From the NCBI GenBank assembly GCA_029261835.1, contig JAJDAO010000047.1, positions 1 to 64,000 on the forward strand: a stretch of 64,000 bases of DNA, given 5' to 3'. Both the position numbers and the translations under genes were made by a program. Shown here piece after piece: positions 25,483-34,099 of the stretch. Under the pieces are notes generated by a model. It was not told the origin of the DNA. It saw only the letters and a list, made by a program, of their open reading frames with translations, and did no database searches. The DNA is from Deltaproteobacteria bacterium (GTDB lineage: Bacteria; Myxococcota_A; UBA9160; UBA4427). Numbering within the stretch: the stretch's first letter is position 1; each line of letters opens with the position of its first letter.

Positions 25483-27138
25483 TCAACCCTGCTGCACATT
25501 CTGAGAATCGCCACCCGTTCCCCCCTCTTCCCCAGTCGCGACTGCCTTCGCCCAGCGATAGTCGGGCTTGCCGCTCGGCGAGCGCTCGATCCGGTCTACG
25601 ACGTGTAGCTGTCGCGGAATCTTGTAGCCGGCGATCCTTTTGCGGCAGTGAGCCTGAATATCATCCAGACCCGGGCTCGTTGCGCCGCGAAGCTCGACCA
25701 CGGCGGCGACGCGACTGCCGAATCGCTCGTCCGGCATGCCGATCACCACGGCGTCGTAGACCTCCGGATGCGATTTGACGGCTGATTCGACCTCCTCGGG
25801 GTAGATCTTCTCGCCACCCGAGTTGATCGAGACCGAGCCTCGTCCCAACAGCGTGATGGTGCCGTCGGCCTCGACGCTCGCGTAGTCCCCCGGCAGCGCA
25901 TACCGAACGCCGTCGAAGCGCACGAACGTCGCCGCAGACTTCTCGGGATCCTTGTAGTACTCGAGCGGAATGTCGCCGGTTCGAGCCACCTTACCGATCT
26001 CGCCGGAGCCGGGCTCCACCGGCTTTCCCGAGTGCTCGTCGATGACAATCGTACCCGGCCCCGCCTGGACGGTTGGCCCACCGCCCTTCATGGCCGTGTT
26101 GCCCTTGGTGATGAACGCCATCCCGTTGTTGCCGCTTTCCGAGGAGCCAATGCTATCGACAATGAGAAGATTGGGGAGATGTTCGAAGAACACGTCCTTG
26201 ACCACGGGGGAGAAGACCGCCGCGGTGCTGGTCAGCACGGCGAGCGAGGAGATGTCGTACTTGCTCGGATTCTCGTTCAGGAACTCGATCATCGGGCGTC
26301 CCATCGCGTCGCCCGTGATCATGACCGTGGTAACGCGCTCATCCTGAATCAAGCGCCATGTCTCCTCTGGCTCGAAGCGAGCCATCAGCACAGTCTTGCG
26401 CCCAAGGAAGCTGCCGCCCATCGTCGCCCACTGCGTGGCACCGTGCATCAAAGGCGCGCTGGCGAGCAACACCTGGACGACTGCATCGGCCTTGCCTCGC
26501 GCCACCATCTCCTCGGGGCGCGTCGCGCGCTTTCCGGTCTGCGGGTCGTTGCCACCCCCCAGAGCGAAGAAGACATCCTCGTGGCGCCAGACCACCCCCT
26601 TCGGCATTCCCGTGGTTCCGCCGGTGTAGAGAATGTAGTGATCGTCCGCGGAGCGCGGGGCGAAGTCGCGTTCCGGCGAACCGGAAGCCATCGCCTGCTC
26701 GTAATCCGCCGAGTCGAGAGCTTCGAATTCACAGTCGCTGCCGTCTTGAATCACGATGCTGTGCTCGAGCTTGAGCAGCGTGTGACGTGCGCTGGCAATG
26801 CGCGGCGCGAACTCTCGGGCATAGACCAACGCCTTCAGGTCGGCGTTGTCGAAGATATAGGCCAACTCCTCTTCCACATACCGATAGTTGATGTTGATCC
26901 AGATCGCGCGCAGCTTGAAGACAGCCCAGAGCGTCTCGACCCACTCCACACTGTTGTAACCGTAGATGCCCACGTGGTCGCCGGGCCCAACACCGTGAGC
27001 TGCCAGGTGATGCGCAAGGCGGTTCGCGCGCTGCTCCATCTCTGCATAGCTGCGACGCTCGCCGTTGGCGACGAGGTATTCGCGATCGGAAAAGTGATCA
27101 GCAGCATTCTCGAATAGATCTGCGAGATTGAATTCCAT
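25483..27138 (-). CDS. Acyl-CoA synthetase (AMP-forming ligase, FadD family)
   Basis: 551 residues from ATG 27138 (MEFNLADLFENAADHF), the start that matches the usual N-terminus; the frame is open to GTG 27228, 30 codons upstream. ANL superfamily motifs: A3 YTGGTTGMPKGVVW, A5-like DSIGSSESGN, A7/A8 GDYASVEADGTITLLGRGS, and the C-terminal catalytic Lys in PSGKPDYRWAK. It activates a carboxylate to acyl-AMP then acyl-CoA. The N-terminal domain resembles FadD proteins that handle long-chain or steroid side-chain acids, but chain specificity cannot be read. It lies between the HelD-like gene and the motor cluster. Confidence 0.9.
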   Translation of the reverse strand: MEFNLADLFENAADHFSDREYLVANGERRSYAEMEQRANRLAHHLAAHGVGPGDHVGIYGYNSVEWVETLWAVFKLRAIWININYRYVEEELAYIFDNADLKALVYAREFAPRIASARHTLLKLEHSIVIQDGSDCEFEALDSADYEQAMASGSPERDFAPRSADDHYILYTGGTTGMPKGVVWRHEDVFFALGGGNDPQTGKRATRPEEMVARGKADAVVQVLLASAPLMHGATQWATMGGSFLGRKTVLMARFEPEETWRLIQDERVTTVMITGDAMGRPMIEFLNENPSKYDISSLAVLTSTAAVFSPVVKDVFFEHLPNLLIVDSIGSSESGNNGMAFITKGNTAMKGGGPTVQAGPGTIVIDEHSGKPVEPGSGEIGKVARTGDIPLEYYKDPEKSAATFVRFDGVRYALPGDYASVEADGTITLLGRGSVSINSGGEKIYPEEVESAVKSHPEVYDAVVIGMPDERFGSRVAAVVELRGATSPGLDDIQAHCRKRIAGYKIPRQLHVVDRIERSPSGKPDYRWAKAVATGEEGGTGGDSQNVQQG

Positions 27139-27295
27139 GCCGGGCTCGGGACCTCGCTTGCTCTCCGGGTGTGGGTGGACAACCGCCTCGGGCGAAATGC
27201 CAAAGCCCTTCATGTTACCGCGAATCACCGGCTGAGCCCGGCGGTGGCGAAGAGCGAGACAACCCCTCCAGGATCGTGACGCTCACCGACATGCC

Positions 27296-28324
27296 TCAGT
27301 CGATGAGAATGCGCGGCCGCGAGCCGCGTCCGGACATCTCGATTCCGAGCTCGTCATCCGCGTCGACCGCCTGCCAGCTCACCGCGTAGCCCAGCGACTC
27401 GGCGATGTAGCGTGCCTCCAGGTAGATGCCAAAGCTGTCCGACCAGACGTAGTAGCGCAGGTAGTGACCCTCGGGACTCTGCTTCTCGAGCTGCCGCGAA
27501 TAGTCGGAGTCGGCCGCGCGAAGATCCGCCAGCGCCTCACCGGTCTCCTGACTCTGCCAGCGGATGTCGGCCGACAGGCGTCCTCCCTCGCGGTGCTTGA
27601 ACGACCAGCGAAACTCCCCTTTTCCAATACCCTGCTTGTCGAACAGGTTGATCAGCCAGGGCGCATCCTCCCACTCCAAGCGCCCCTCCCGACCGATCGC
27701 GCGACGCATTCCGCTGTCGAGCTGCTCGATTGCACCGGGCAGATCGATTGCGACGATGCGACCGTAGCGGCAGAAGAAGGAGATCTCGCGGCTCGCGGCT
27801 GGCGGTGGTCGCGGGTCGGGCAGACGCACCCGCTTGGGGCGAATCTCGCTCGGCAGCCCGCGCAACAGCTCACCGAGTCGCAGCAAACCGCTTCGGGCCT
27901 GCGCCACTTCCCGCTCCAGCCGTTCGAGCTGGCGCGACGCGCCCTCGACGCGCGCGAGCCACCGCGCACCGTCCAGCCCACGCAGCTCATCGCGTTCCGG
28001 CAGCGCCTCGAATTCATCGATCAAGCGCTCGGCTTCGCTGAGCAACCGCCTGCGCTGCCCGGCATCACGCTCGAGCGATCGTCGGCGCTCGTTCGCCGCC
28101 GCCGCCGCCTCCTCGAGTACCTCCCGCTCCTGCTCGGCCTGCGCCAGGTTCTGCGGCGATATGCTCCGGCGAGCCGCGGATTCGCGGATTCGATCGACCG
28201 CATCACCGACCGATATCTGTGTCACTGCGACGAGCACGACGAGGATCCCGACTACGTTTGCCATTGTGTCGAGAAGCGGATCGAGGTTCTGCTGGCGAGA
28301 GCCGCGCGCACGTCTTCTCGTCAT
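27296..28324 (-). CDS. ExbD/TolR-like coiled-coil membrane protein (third gene of zinc-ribbon TolQ cluster)
   Basis: 342 residues from ATG 28324, placed 1 base after the upstream stop. A basic N-terminus leads into one transmembrane helix (MANVVGILVVLVAVTQI). PLLD just before it aligns with the PLLD of ExbD/TolR, so Asp19 could be the proton-carrying residue. Residues 60-170 are a long Glu/Arg/Leu-rich coiled coil (EQEREVLEEAAAAANERRR). The C-terminal 170 residues are periplasmic and contain WLINLFDKQGIGKGEFRWSF. No OmpA peptidoglycan-binding motif is evident. Likely partner of the channel protein at 29.1-30.2 kb. Confidence 0.7.
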   Translation of the reverse strand: MTRRRARGSRQQNLDPLLDTMANVVGILVVLVAVTQISVGDAVDRIRESAARRSISPQNLAQAEQEREVLEEAAAAANERRRSLERDAGQRRRLLSEAERLIDEFEALPERDELRGLDGARWLARVEGASRQLERLEREVAQARSGLLRLGELLRGLPSEIRPKRVRLPDPRPPPAASREISFFCRYGRIVAIDLPGAIEQLDSGMRRAIGREGRLEWEDAPWLINLFDKQGIGKGEFRWSFKHREGGRLSADIRWQSQETGEALADLRAADSDYSRQLEKQSPEGHYLRYYVWSDSFGIYLEARYIAESLGYAVSWQAVDADDELGIEMSGRGSRPRILID

Positions 28325-28325
28325 A

Positions 28326-29105
28326 TCAGAACAGCCCCAGGTCGAGCTCACCCGAACCGGGCAGCGGCAGCTTGGCGTGTCGTACGTTCTGACGGTCGGC
28401 CGCCTCAGCGGCGAACCGATATGTGGCGACCGCCTCCGGTCGAATCAGGAAGATCACGATGCCGTTGCGGATCGCGCGCACCCGGCGCAGGAAGACCCGA
28501 AAGTCACCCTCACCGAGGATCTCGTTCTTGGGGATCCGGAAGCTCCAGTCGTCGCTGATGCGGTGCAGCTCGAGGTAGTCCGCTGTGCATTCGACGATGT
28601 ACGGCTGCTGTTCGCGACCCAGGCCACTCGGCTCGATGACGATTGGAGCCCGCCGCTGGAGTGCTCGACGCGAGTCGAGTTCAACCTCCCGCTCGCCCAT
28701 CGCAGCTGCGAGTTCGCGCTTCTGTGCCTCGAGCTGTCCACGCTGCTCCGCCAGTGCACGCGCCTGGCCGCTGAGTCGCACGATGCCGGCAAGCTCTTCC
28801 AGCGAAATGTCGGGCGAGAGCCCCAGTCCCGCCAAGCGCCGGCCGAGCACCTCCCCGTCCCTCTCTTGCCGCTCGATTTCGCGAATCTGCTCATGCTGCC
28901 GAGCCAGCTCGACACGCGCAGTGGCCAGCGATTCCTGCAGCGCCTCGTAGCGGTCCACCAGCCACGCTTGCTCGAGCGACTGCCCGCTCATCCGCTCGAG
29001 CGTCAAGGCCGCCAGCAGCAGTGTCAGTGTGCCGATGACGCAGGCCAGCACGCTCAGGAACGGGAATAGCGAGGGGATCAGTTCATCTCGCTTGCGCCGC
29101 TTCAC
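28326..29105 (-). CDS. Second ExbD-like coiled-coil membrane protein lacking the TM aspartate
   Basis: 259 residues from GTG 29105 (TTG 29111 also possible). Basic N-terminus, then a single helix (LSVLACVIGTLTLLLAALTL). At the position of the ExbD proton-carrying Asp it has Ser (PFLS). Residues 40-135 are predicted coiled coil (ATARVELARQHEQIREIERQ). The periplasmic end includes LGEGDFRVFLRRVRAIRNGIVIFLIRPEAV and a tail without known domain. It sits between the TolQ-like gene (9 bp) and the Asp-containing paralogue (1 bp), so all three are one transcript. Confidence 0.65.
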   Translation of the reverse strand: MKRRKRDELIPSLFPFLSVLACVIGTLTLLLAALTLERMSGQSLEQAWLVDRYEALQESLATARVELARQHEQIREIERQERDGEVLGRRLAGLGLSPDISLEELAGIVRLSGQARALAEQRGQLEAQKRELAAAMGEREVELDSRRALQRRAPIVIEPSGLGREQQPYIVECTADYLELHRISDDWSFRIPKNEILGEGDFRVFLRRVRAIRNGIVIFLIRPEAVATYRFAAEAADRQNVRHAKLPLPGSGELDLGLF

Positions 29106-29114
29106 GGCCAACGC

Positions 29115-30188
29115 TCAGTCCGCCCTCGCCAGCCGCTGCTCCAGCAAGCGGGCGAGCCGATCGACCACCCGCACCAGCCTGCGCTCGCCGTCTTCATCCG
29201 GGCCGTCCGCCGGGAGATCGTCGCCCAGCCGCGCGATCAAGTGCTGCCGACAGTAGTCGTCGACCCGCGCGAGGAAATCCTCCTCGGCCTTCTGCAGCGA
29301 GCTGGTCGGGAACATCACGACGAGACTCATCACGAGTGCCAGTAGCGTAGTATCGAACGCCACTCCGAGCCCGACGGTCACCGTGCCGATCGAATCCTTG
29401 ATCACTGCGAGATCCGCCGCACCGGCTACGGACTCGGAGAACCCGCCAACACTGGCACCGATCCCGATCACGGTCCCGATGAAGCCGAGAATCGGGATCG
29501 CCCAGATGAAGACACGCAGCATCGTGTAGCTCGATTCCACTGCACTCTCGTCGCGCTCCGCCTGGCTTCGTAGCTGTTCCACCGTCTCGCGCACTTCGAC
29601 GCGCGCACAGAAGTGCTCGAGTGCCCGGTGAATGCGTTCCACCAGAAGATTCTCGGTGAACTCACGCGGCAGGCTCCGGAGGTAGCTCGCGAACGCGGGG
29701 GCGGTGGCGGGCGTAATGCGGCCACTGATCGCGCTCGGCAACAGGTCCAGCTGCAACACGCGGATCTGAAGTGAAAGACGCCGGTACTTCGTCACGAGCT
29801 GCGTCGCCGACCAGAACGACAGGAAGCTGATGACGTAGGGCACCCAGCCGCGCTCGGCGAAGAGCTGGCCGAAATAGCTGTCCCGCAGCGGCTGCACCAG
29901 CGCGGCGTAGAAGAGCAGGGTGAGCACGACGGCAAGCAGACCGGTGCTCGTCACGGCCGGACTCATTCGATGCTCCGCGTCCCGCCGCGAGACATCCGCG
30001 CGCAGCACCCGCTCGCTCGCCACACTCTCGCGGGAGCCCGCGTCCCTGGCCGAGCGTGCCGCCGGCTCGATCGCATCATCCGCGGTCACGAACGAGCGAT
30101 CACAGTGCAAGCAGTCGACGACGCCCCCCGGCACGATCTCGGGCACACTCGCGGGCTGACGACAGTACGGACAGCTTCCGTCGAACAC
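29115..30188 (-). CDS. MotA/TolQ/ExbB-type proton channel with N-terminal zinc ribbon
   Basis: 357 residues from GTG 30188, chosen for the AAGGAG site 10 bases upstream; the frame extends to 30302. The first 30 residues hold CPYC (6-9) and CLHC (26-29), a zinc-ribbon spacing. Helices follow near 80-99 (TGLLAVVLTLLFYAALVQPL), at YVISFLSFWSA, and as the conserved pair FIWAIPILGFIGTVIGIGASV and IGTVTVGLGVAFDTTLLALV, the MotA/TolQ/ExbB core. Channels of this family use the proton gradient to drive a stator. The two downstream genes encode candidate stator partners. Divergent from the PEGA/EF-hand gene. Confidence 0.8.
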   Translation of the reverse strand: MFDGSCPYCRQPASVPEIVPGGVVDCLHCDRSFVTADDAIEPAARSARDAGSRESVASERVLRADVSRRDAEHRMSPAVTSTGLLAVVLTLLFYAALVQPLRDSYFGQLFAERGWVPYVISFLSFWSATQLVTKYRRLSLQIRVLQLDLLPSAISGRITPATAPAFASYLRSLPREFTENLLVERIHRALEHFCARVEVRETVEQLRSQAERDESAVESSYTMLRVFIWAIPILGFIGTVIGIGASVGGFSESVAGAADLAVIKDSIGTVTVGLGVAFDTTLLALVMSLVVMFPTSSLQKAEEDFLARVDDYCRQHLIARLGDDLPADGPDEDGERRLVRVVDRLARLLEQRLARAD

Positions 30189-30330
30189 TTTGCCATTACT
30201 CCTTCCACGGCCACGCCAGCGAGTGGCTCGCCCTGCGCCTCCCCCCGCAGCTTGCGAAACGAGAGTAGGAGCTTCGCGACGGATCAGGAAGGGCACGGCC
30301 ACACGAAGCGATCCGAGCTAGCCTCAGCCC

Positions 30331-31719
30331 ATGCCTCGAAGTGGCAGCTCAGAAGAACCCGTCGCGGACGCCCACGAGTTGCTCGGTATCGCGCGCGAAG
30401 CCTCGCCGGATCAACTCGAGCGGATGTACTGGAGGTTGCGGGCCCACATCGAGTCGCGCGCCGCGCGGTCGCGCGATGCCGGCTTCATTGCCGCCCGGCA
30501 AGCGGAGCTCGAGCAGCTCGACATCTCAGTCGCACGCGCTCTCGGGACCGCAGTTAAACGTCCGCTGCGCCGGCTGCACGCCGAAGGGACTCGGGATCGG
30601 CGCTTCTCCATGCTCGCTCTCGCCTGTGGCGTCGGCCTTGCCGCTGCCGCACTCACGACATTCCTCTGGCTCGGGTCCGATTCGAAGAGTGATCCTCCGA
30701 TGTCCGACGCGTCGCAACCCGCCGAGCTCGCCACCGTCTCCGCCCGTGCACGGCCGGCGGGGGCGTCGCTCGAGATCCTCGACAACGACGATGCACAGGT
30801 CGTTGGCCGCGGGGCCGCCGACGGCTCTCCCCTGGCGATCGCCGCTGGCGACTACCGGCTTCGCGTGAGCCGGGCGGACTGTCCCGACGAGTGGGTTCAG
30901 CATGTGGCGCTCGAAGCGGGTGAAGCTCGCGAGTTCGCGCCCCGCATCTGTCAGGGAAGCGGAAACCTCGTGGTGCGATCGAATGTCGTCGATGACCGAC
31001 TGCAGATCGATGGCCTGGACGTCGGCAGCACCGGCGCCACACCCCACCCGGTGTCGGTGGGCGACCACGAAGTACGAATCGAAAAGCGGGGCTTCGTCCC
31101 GTGGCTCGGTCAGCTGAGGATCCGTGCGGATGAGGAGATCACCCTTCAGGCGGAGCTCGAGCGTTCTGCGGCTTCGTCTACGGTCACTCCACCGGCCAGG
31201 GTCCAGCACGAAGCAACTGCCTCGGCGCAGCCGCCGGCAGAGCGAGCACCCAGCGCTGCATCGAGCGACCGTACTGGCGTGCGCAGCCGCGCGACGTCAG
31301 CGAACGCCCTGGGCAGCAACGGCGGCTCCAGAAGCTGGCACGATTCGGTACGAGACCGGCTGCTGTCCCAATACGATCACAACCGATCCCAGAGCCTCGA
31401 CAGTCCGGAGGAGATCAACGCGATCCCGTGCGCCGAGTGGCGATCGATCGAGAGCTCCTACGAGACCGGCGGGCTCTCCGTCCCGATGACGCGCCTCTAC
31501 GGCTTCGATGGGTCAACGGCCCCCGCCAACACCCTCGGCATCACGCACGACATGCGGAGCCACGCGTACGACCGCATGAAGCACTGCGGCCTGAGCGTTG
31601 CTCGGGCTCCCGGCGCGAATCACATGACCAGGTCGGCGTGGCTGGCATCCGGACTCAGGGAAAAGAACTCCTCACCATCCATGTGGACGAGGTCGACGCG
31701 GTCACCACCCTCGAAGTAG
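30331..31719 (+). CDS. Membrane-anchored protein with J-like, PEGA-like and EF-hand-like segments
   Basis: 462 residues. Residues 11-75 are helical and J-domain-like (AHELLGIAREASPDQLERMY) but lack HPD. A transmembrane helix at 93-114 (MLALACGVGLAAAALTTFLWL) would put the rest outside the cytoplasm. Two PEGA-like beta-sandwich repeats span about 138-200 and 206-275 (RLQIDGLDVGSTG, HEVRIEKRGFVPW). A Ser/Pro-rich linker follows, then a candidate EF-hand loop DHNRSQSLDSPE with oxygen ligands at 1, 3, 5, 9 and 12. Its 3' end overlaps the YbaK-like gene by 100 bp on the opposite strand. Divergent from the zinc-ribbon channel gene; function unknown. Confidence 0.65.
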   Translation: MPRSGSSEEPVADAHELLGIAREASPDQLERMYWRLRAHIESRAARSRDAGFIAARQAELEQLDISVARALGTAVKRPLRRLHAEGTRDRRFSMLALACGVGLAAAALTTFLWLGSDSKSDPPMSDASQPAELATVSARARPAGASLEILDNDDAQVVGRGAADGSPLAIAAGDYRLRVSRADCPDEWVQHVALEAGEAREFAPRICQGSGNLVVRSNVVDDRLQIDGLDVGSTGATPHPVSVGDHEVRIEKRGFVPWLGQLRIRADEEITLQAELERSAASSTVTPPARVQHEATASAQPPAERAPSAASSDRTGVRSRATSANALGSNGGSRSWHDSVRDRLLSQYDHNRSQSLDSPEEINAIPCAEWRSIESSYETGGLSVPMTRLYGFDGSTAPANTLGITHDMRSHAYDRMKHCGLSVARAPGANHMTRSAWLASGLREKNSSPSMWTRSTRSPPSK

Positions 31720-32060
31720 ATGTCGCCCAACTCGAGCAGATGGTCGTCGATGATCGTGGGCACGCCGTAGGCGCTGCCCACCGGCGGGATGGCACCGCTC
31801 TCGCAGTCGAAGAAGAGCTTGGTCACATCGTTCTCGCTGGCGGGCTGAAGCTCTCGCTGGAGCTTGCGATTCAGCTTGTCGATGTCGAGTCGGCTGGACG
31901 CCGACAGCACAGGCATGACGTAGCCGCGCTCGTCCTCCAGCAGTACCGCCTTGGCCATCTTGTCGCTCGGAATGCCGGCTTCCGGGGAGCGCTGGACGAT
32001 CACCTCGTACTTCGCGCGATTGACCTCTAGAAACCACTTTACACGAGACGCAATGGACAT
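31620..32060 (-). CDS. YbaK/EbsC-type aminoacyl-tRNA deacylase domain protein
   Basis: 146 residues from ATG 32060 with a GAGGAG site; the frame is open to 32210. The short single-domain fold of YbaK/ProX proteins is suggested by MAKAVLLEDERGYVMPVLSASSRLD (conserved Lys and hydrophobic strands), LFFDCESGAIPPVGSAYGVPT and GDIYFEGGDRVDLVHMD. Such proteins hydrolyse mischarged tRNA (for example Cys- or Ala-tRNA-Pro). The 3' end overlaps the opposing PEGA/EF-hand gene. Substrate cannot be assigned. Confidence 0.8.
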   Translation of the reverse strand: MSIASRVKWFLEVNRAKYEVIVQRSPEAGIPSDKMAKAVLLEDERGYVMPVLSASSRLDIDKLNRKLQRELQPASENDVTKLFFDCESGAIPPVGSAYGVPTIIDDHLLELGDIYFEGGDRVDLVHMDGEEFFSLSPDASHADLVM

Positions 32061-32226
32061 GGGGGACTCCTCTGCGATTGCCGAGTGGGGCACCCGCCCG
32101 TGGAGTCCACGTAAGCGTCGGAACATTCTTGTTGAGGCGAAGCTGTACTGCAGATGAGTGAGCGACTGGAGCGTGGAGCGCCTCGGGGGGTACAGGCCGG
32201 AGCGTAGCACCGATTCTGCTGGCGGC

Positions 32227-33603
32227 TCAGATCTGGATCTGCTGCCAGCGTCTGGAGCGAAAGCGCCAGGAGAGCAGGCTGGCCTTCACGACGTAGTCAG
32301 CGATCAGCGCCGCGAAGATCCACTCGACCGAGAGACCGAGCCAGGCCATCACACCGGCCAGGCTCGCGCGTACGACCACCAGCCCGGCCAAGGTGGTGAG
32401 AAGCGGGAAGCGGGTATCCCCTGCCCCGCGCAACGCACCACCGAGGGTGAATTCCACCGCCATCAGCGGCTGCACGAACCCGAGGATGTAGATGAAGACG
32501 ACCGTCAGTCGGGCGACTTCCGGATCGTCGATCATGAAGTCTGCGATAGCCCGCGCGGCGAGGATGATACCGGCTCCCAACACCACCATGGCCGCGATCG
32601 CCAAACGCATGGCGTGCCAGCCACTCTGCGTCGCCCCGTCAGAATCGCGCGCGCCGAGACGTTGCCCCACATGGGTCGAGGCTGCGATCGCAAAGCCGAA
32701 GCCGACCACGAATGAAAAGGAGAGGATGTTGACGCCTATGCCGTACGCCACATAGGGGGCGGTACCGTACAGGGAAACAATCCAGAGAAACGCGATGAAG
32801 CCGATCTGCATCGCGATCTGCTCCAGGCCAGCTGGATAGCCGATGTCGAAGAGCTGGCGAATCCGCTGGCGCGTCATTGCAACGCCGGATCCGACTCGCA
32901 AGATGAGCCCACCGCAGAGCCACATCGCCAGGAAGACCAGCGCCCCCACGGTGAAAGCCAACCCGCTAGCGATCGCGGCACCGGCCACTCCCATGGCGGG
33001 CAGGCCGAAGCGGCCGTAGACCAGTCCATACACGAGGACGACGTTGACCGCGTTCGTCACCAGTCCGATCAGCAGCGGCGTTCGCGTATCTCCGGCCGCT
33101 CGCACCGCGGAGCCGATCACCATCGTAATCGAAAACGACACGTTGAAAGGACTCAGCCACCGGATGAAGGTGGCGGCTTGCCCCAACGCTTCGGCGTCCA
33201 GCTCGAAGATGCCCGCCAGCCGCTCGGCGTAGACGATGGCCGGCACACTCAGAAAGAGCGCCAAGCCGCTGCAGACCAGCAGCGACATCCTGGTCACCCG
33301 CTCGGCCTCTGCGCGATCGTCCGCCCCCCAGGCGCGAGCCACCATGGCCGTGGTGCCCGCCGTCACCGCAATCAACACGGCCTGTAGAACCCAGAGCATG
33401 CGATGGCCCGTGGTCACCGCGGCCACCGCCGAAGCGCCGAGCGAGCCCACAATCTTGATGTCGACGATACCCACCGTCGCAAAGGCGAGGTTGCCCACGA
33501 CCGCGGGCCAGGCCAGTTGCAGGATGCCGGGCGTGTTCCGCTCGTGCCGCGCCGCAGCGTGCTCAGGCCCCGATGGCTCCGGCCGCACGTCCTCACCCCT
33601 CAT
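32227..33603 (-). CDS. MATE-family multidrug/Na+ antiporter
   Basis: 458 residues, ATG 33603 with an AGAGGA site. About 12 hydrophobic helices in two homologous six-helix bundles. MATE signatures are visible: LAWPAVVGNLAFATVGIVDI at the N-terminus, VIGSAVRAAGDTRTPLLIGLVTN after helix 4, and the repeat version VEFTLGGALRGAGDTRFPLL in the second half. Family members export cationic compounds in exchange for Na+ or H+. Stands alone on the minus strand, with a 100-bp gap to the YbaK-like gene. Confidence 0.93.
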   Translation of the reverse strand: MRGEDVRPEPSGPEHAAARHERNTPGILQLAWPAVVGNLAFATVGIVDIKIVGSLGASAVAAVTTGHRMLWVLQAVLIAVTAGTTAMVARAWGADDRAEAERVTRMSLLVCSGLALFLSVPAIVYAERLAGIFELDAEALGQAATFIRWLSPFNVSFSITMVIGSAVRAAGDTRTPLLIGLVTNAVNVVLVYGLVYGRFGLPAMGVAGAAIASGLAFTVGALVFLAMWLCGGLILRVGSGVAMTRQRIRQLFDIGYPAGLEQIAMQIGFIAFLWIVSLYGTAPYVAYGIGVNILSFSFVVGFGFAIAASTHVGQRLGARDSDGATQSGWHAMRLAIAAMVVLGAGIILAARAIADFMIDDPEVARLTVVFIYILGFVQPLMAVEFTLGGALRGAGDTRFPLLTTLAGLVVVRASLAGVMAWLGLSVEWIFAALIADYVVKASLLSWRFRSRRWQQIQI

Positions 33604-34099
33604 CGGCTTCCTCTTCGCGAACGGCTCTGGAGCAGCGTGGCACTCGGACTCATTCGCATGCGTCGGCAGGAATCGCTCGCCGTCGGCCCTCGAGTAGATA
33701 CTCGCTCATCGTGAACTTCCGAATGCGATCGATCTCCAGGAAGCCGGTAACGCTCTCCAGCATCTTGACCACGTTCTGCTTCAAGCCCTGCGCCGGACTA
33801 TTGGCGCGGTCTTCGAGCAGCCAGCCGACGATCGCGCGGACCCCGTTCTCATCAGCCTTGTGCCGACAGCGACGATCCCCCACTCGTTCAGCGAGCTTCG
33901 AGCGAGCGCCCAGGACATTTCAAATTGAAATCTACTCACTCCTCGATTCGCAGCCCGCTGCAACGCTGCGTTTCGACATCTGAACTTCGGCTTATTCGCC
34001 GTCCAACTCAGCATAAGCCCCCATGGCCCCCCGAAGCCCTCACTCTACCTTGTGCATCCTTCGAACGTCATCCGGGAAATCGGTTTTCAGGGGAGAGAG
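33604..34099. other. Intergenic region with one doubtful short ORF
   Basis: About 500 bp between the MATE gene (minus) and the response regulator (plus). It contains a possible 77-aa minus-strand ORF (33650-33883). The 34000-34095 part has CCCCCATGGCCCCCC and pyrimidine-rich runs, then the AGGGGAGAGAG ribosome-binding site of the regulator. No clear promoter or repeat. Confidence 0.4.
33650..33883 (-). CDS. Short hypothetical ORF, possibly a remnant
   Basis: 77 residues, GTG start. RAIVGWLLEDRANSPAQGLKQNVVKMLESVTGFLEIDRIRKF reads like a genuine amphipathic helical protein, with codon use like real genes in this window. The N-terminal ten residues are less convincing and there is no good ribosome-binding site. 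It could be a whole small protein or the 3' remnant of a longer gene. No family recognised. Confidence 0.35.
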   Translation of the reverse strand: MGDRRCRHKADENGVRAIVGWLLEDRANSPAQGLKQNVVKMLESVTGFLEIDRIRKFTMSEYLLEGRRRAIPADACE

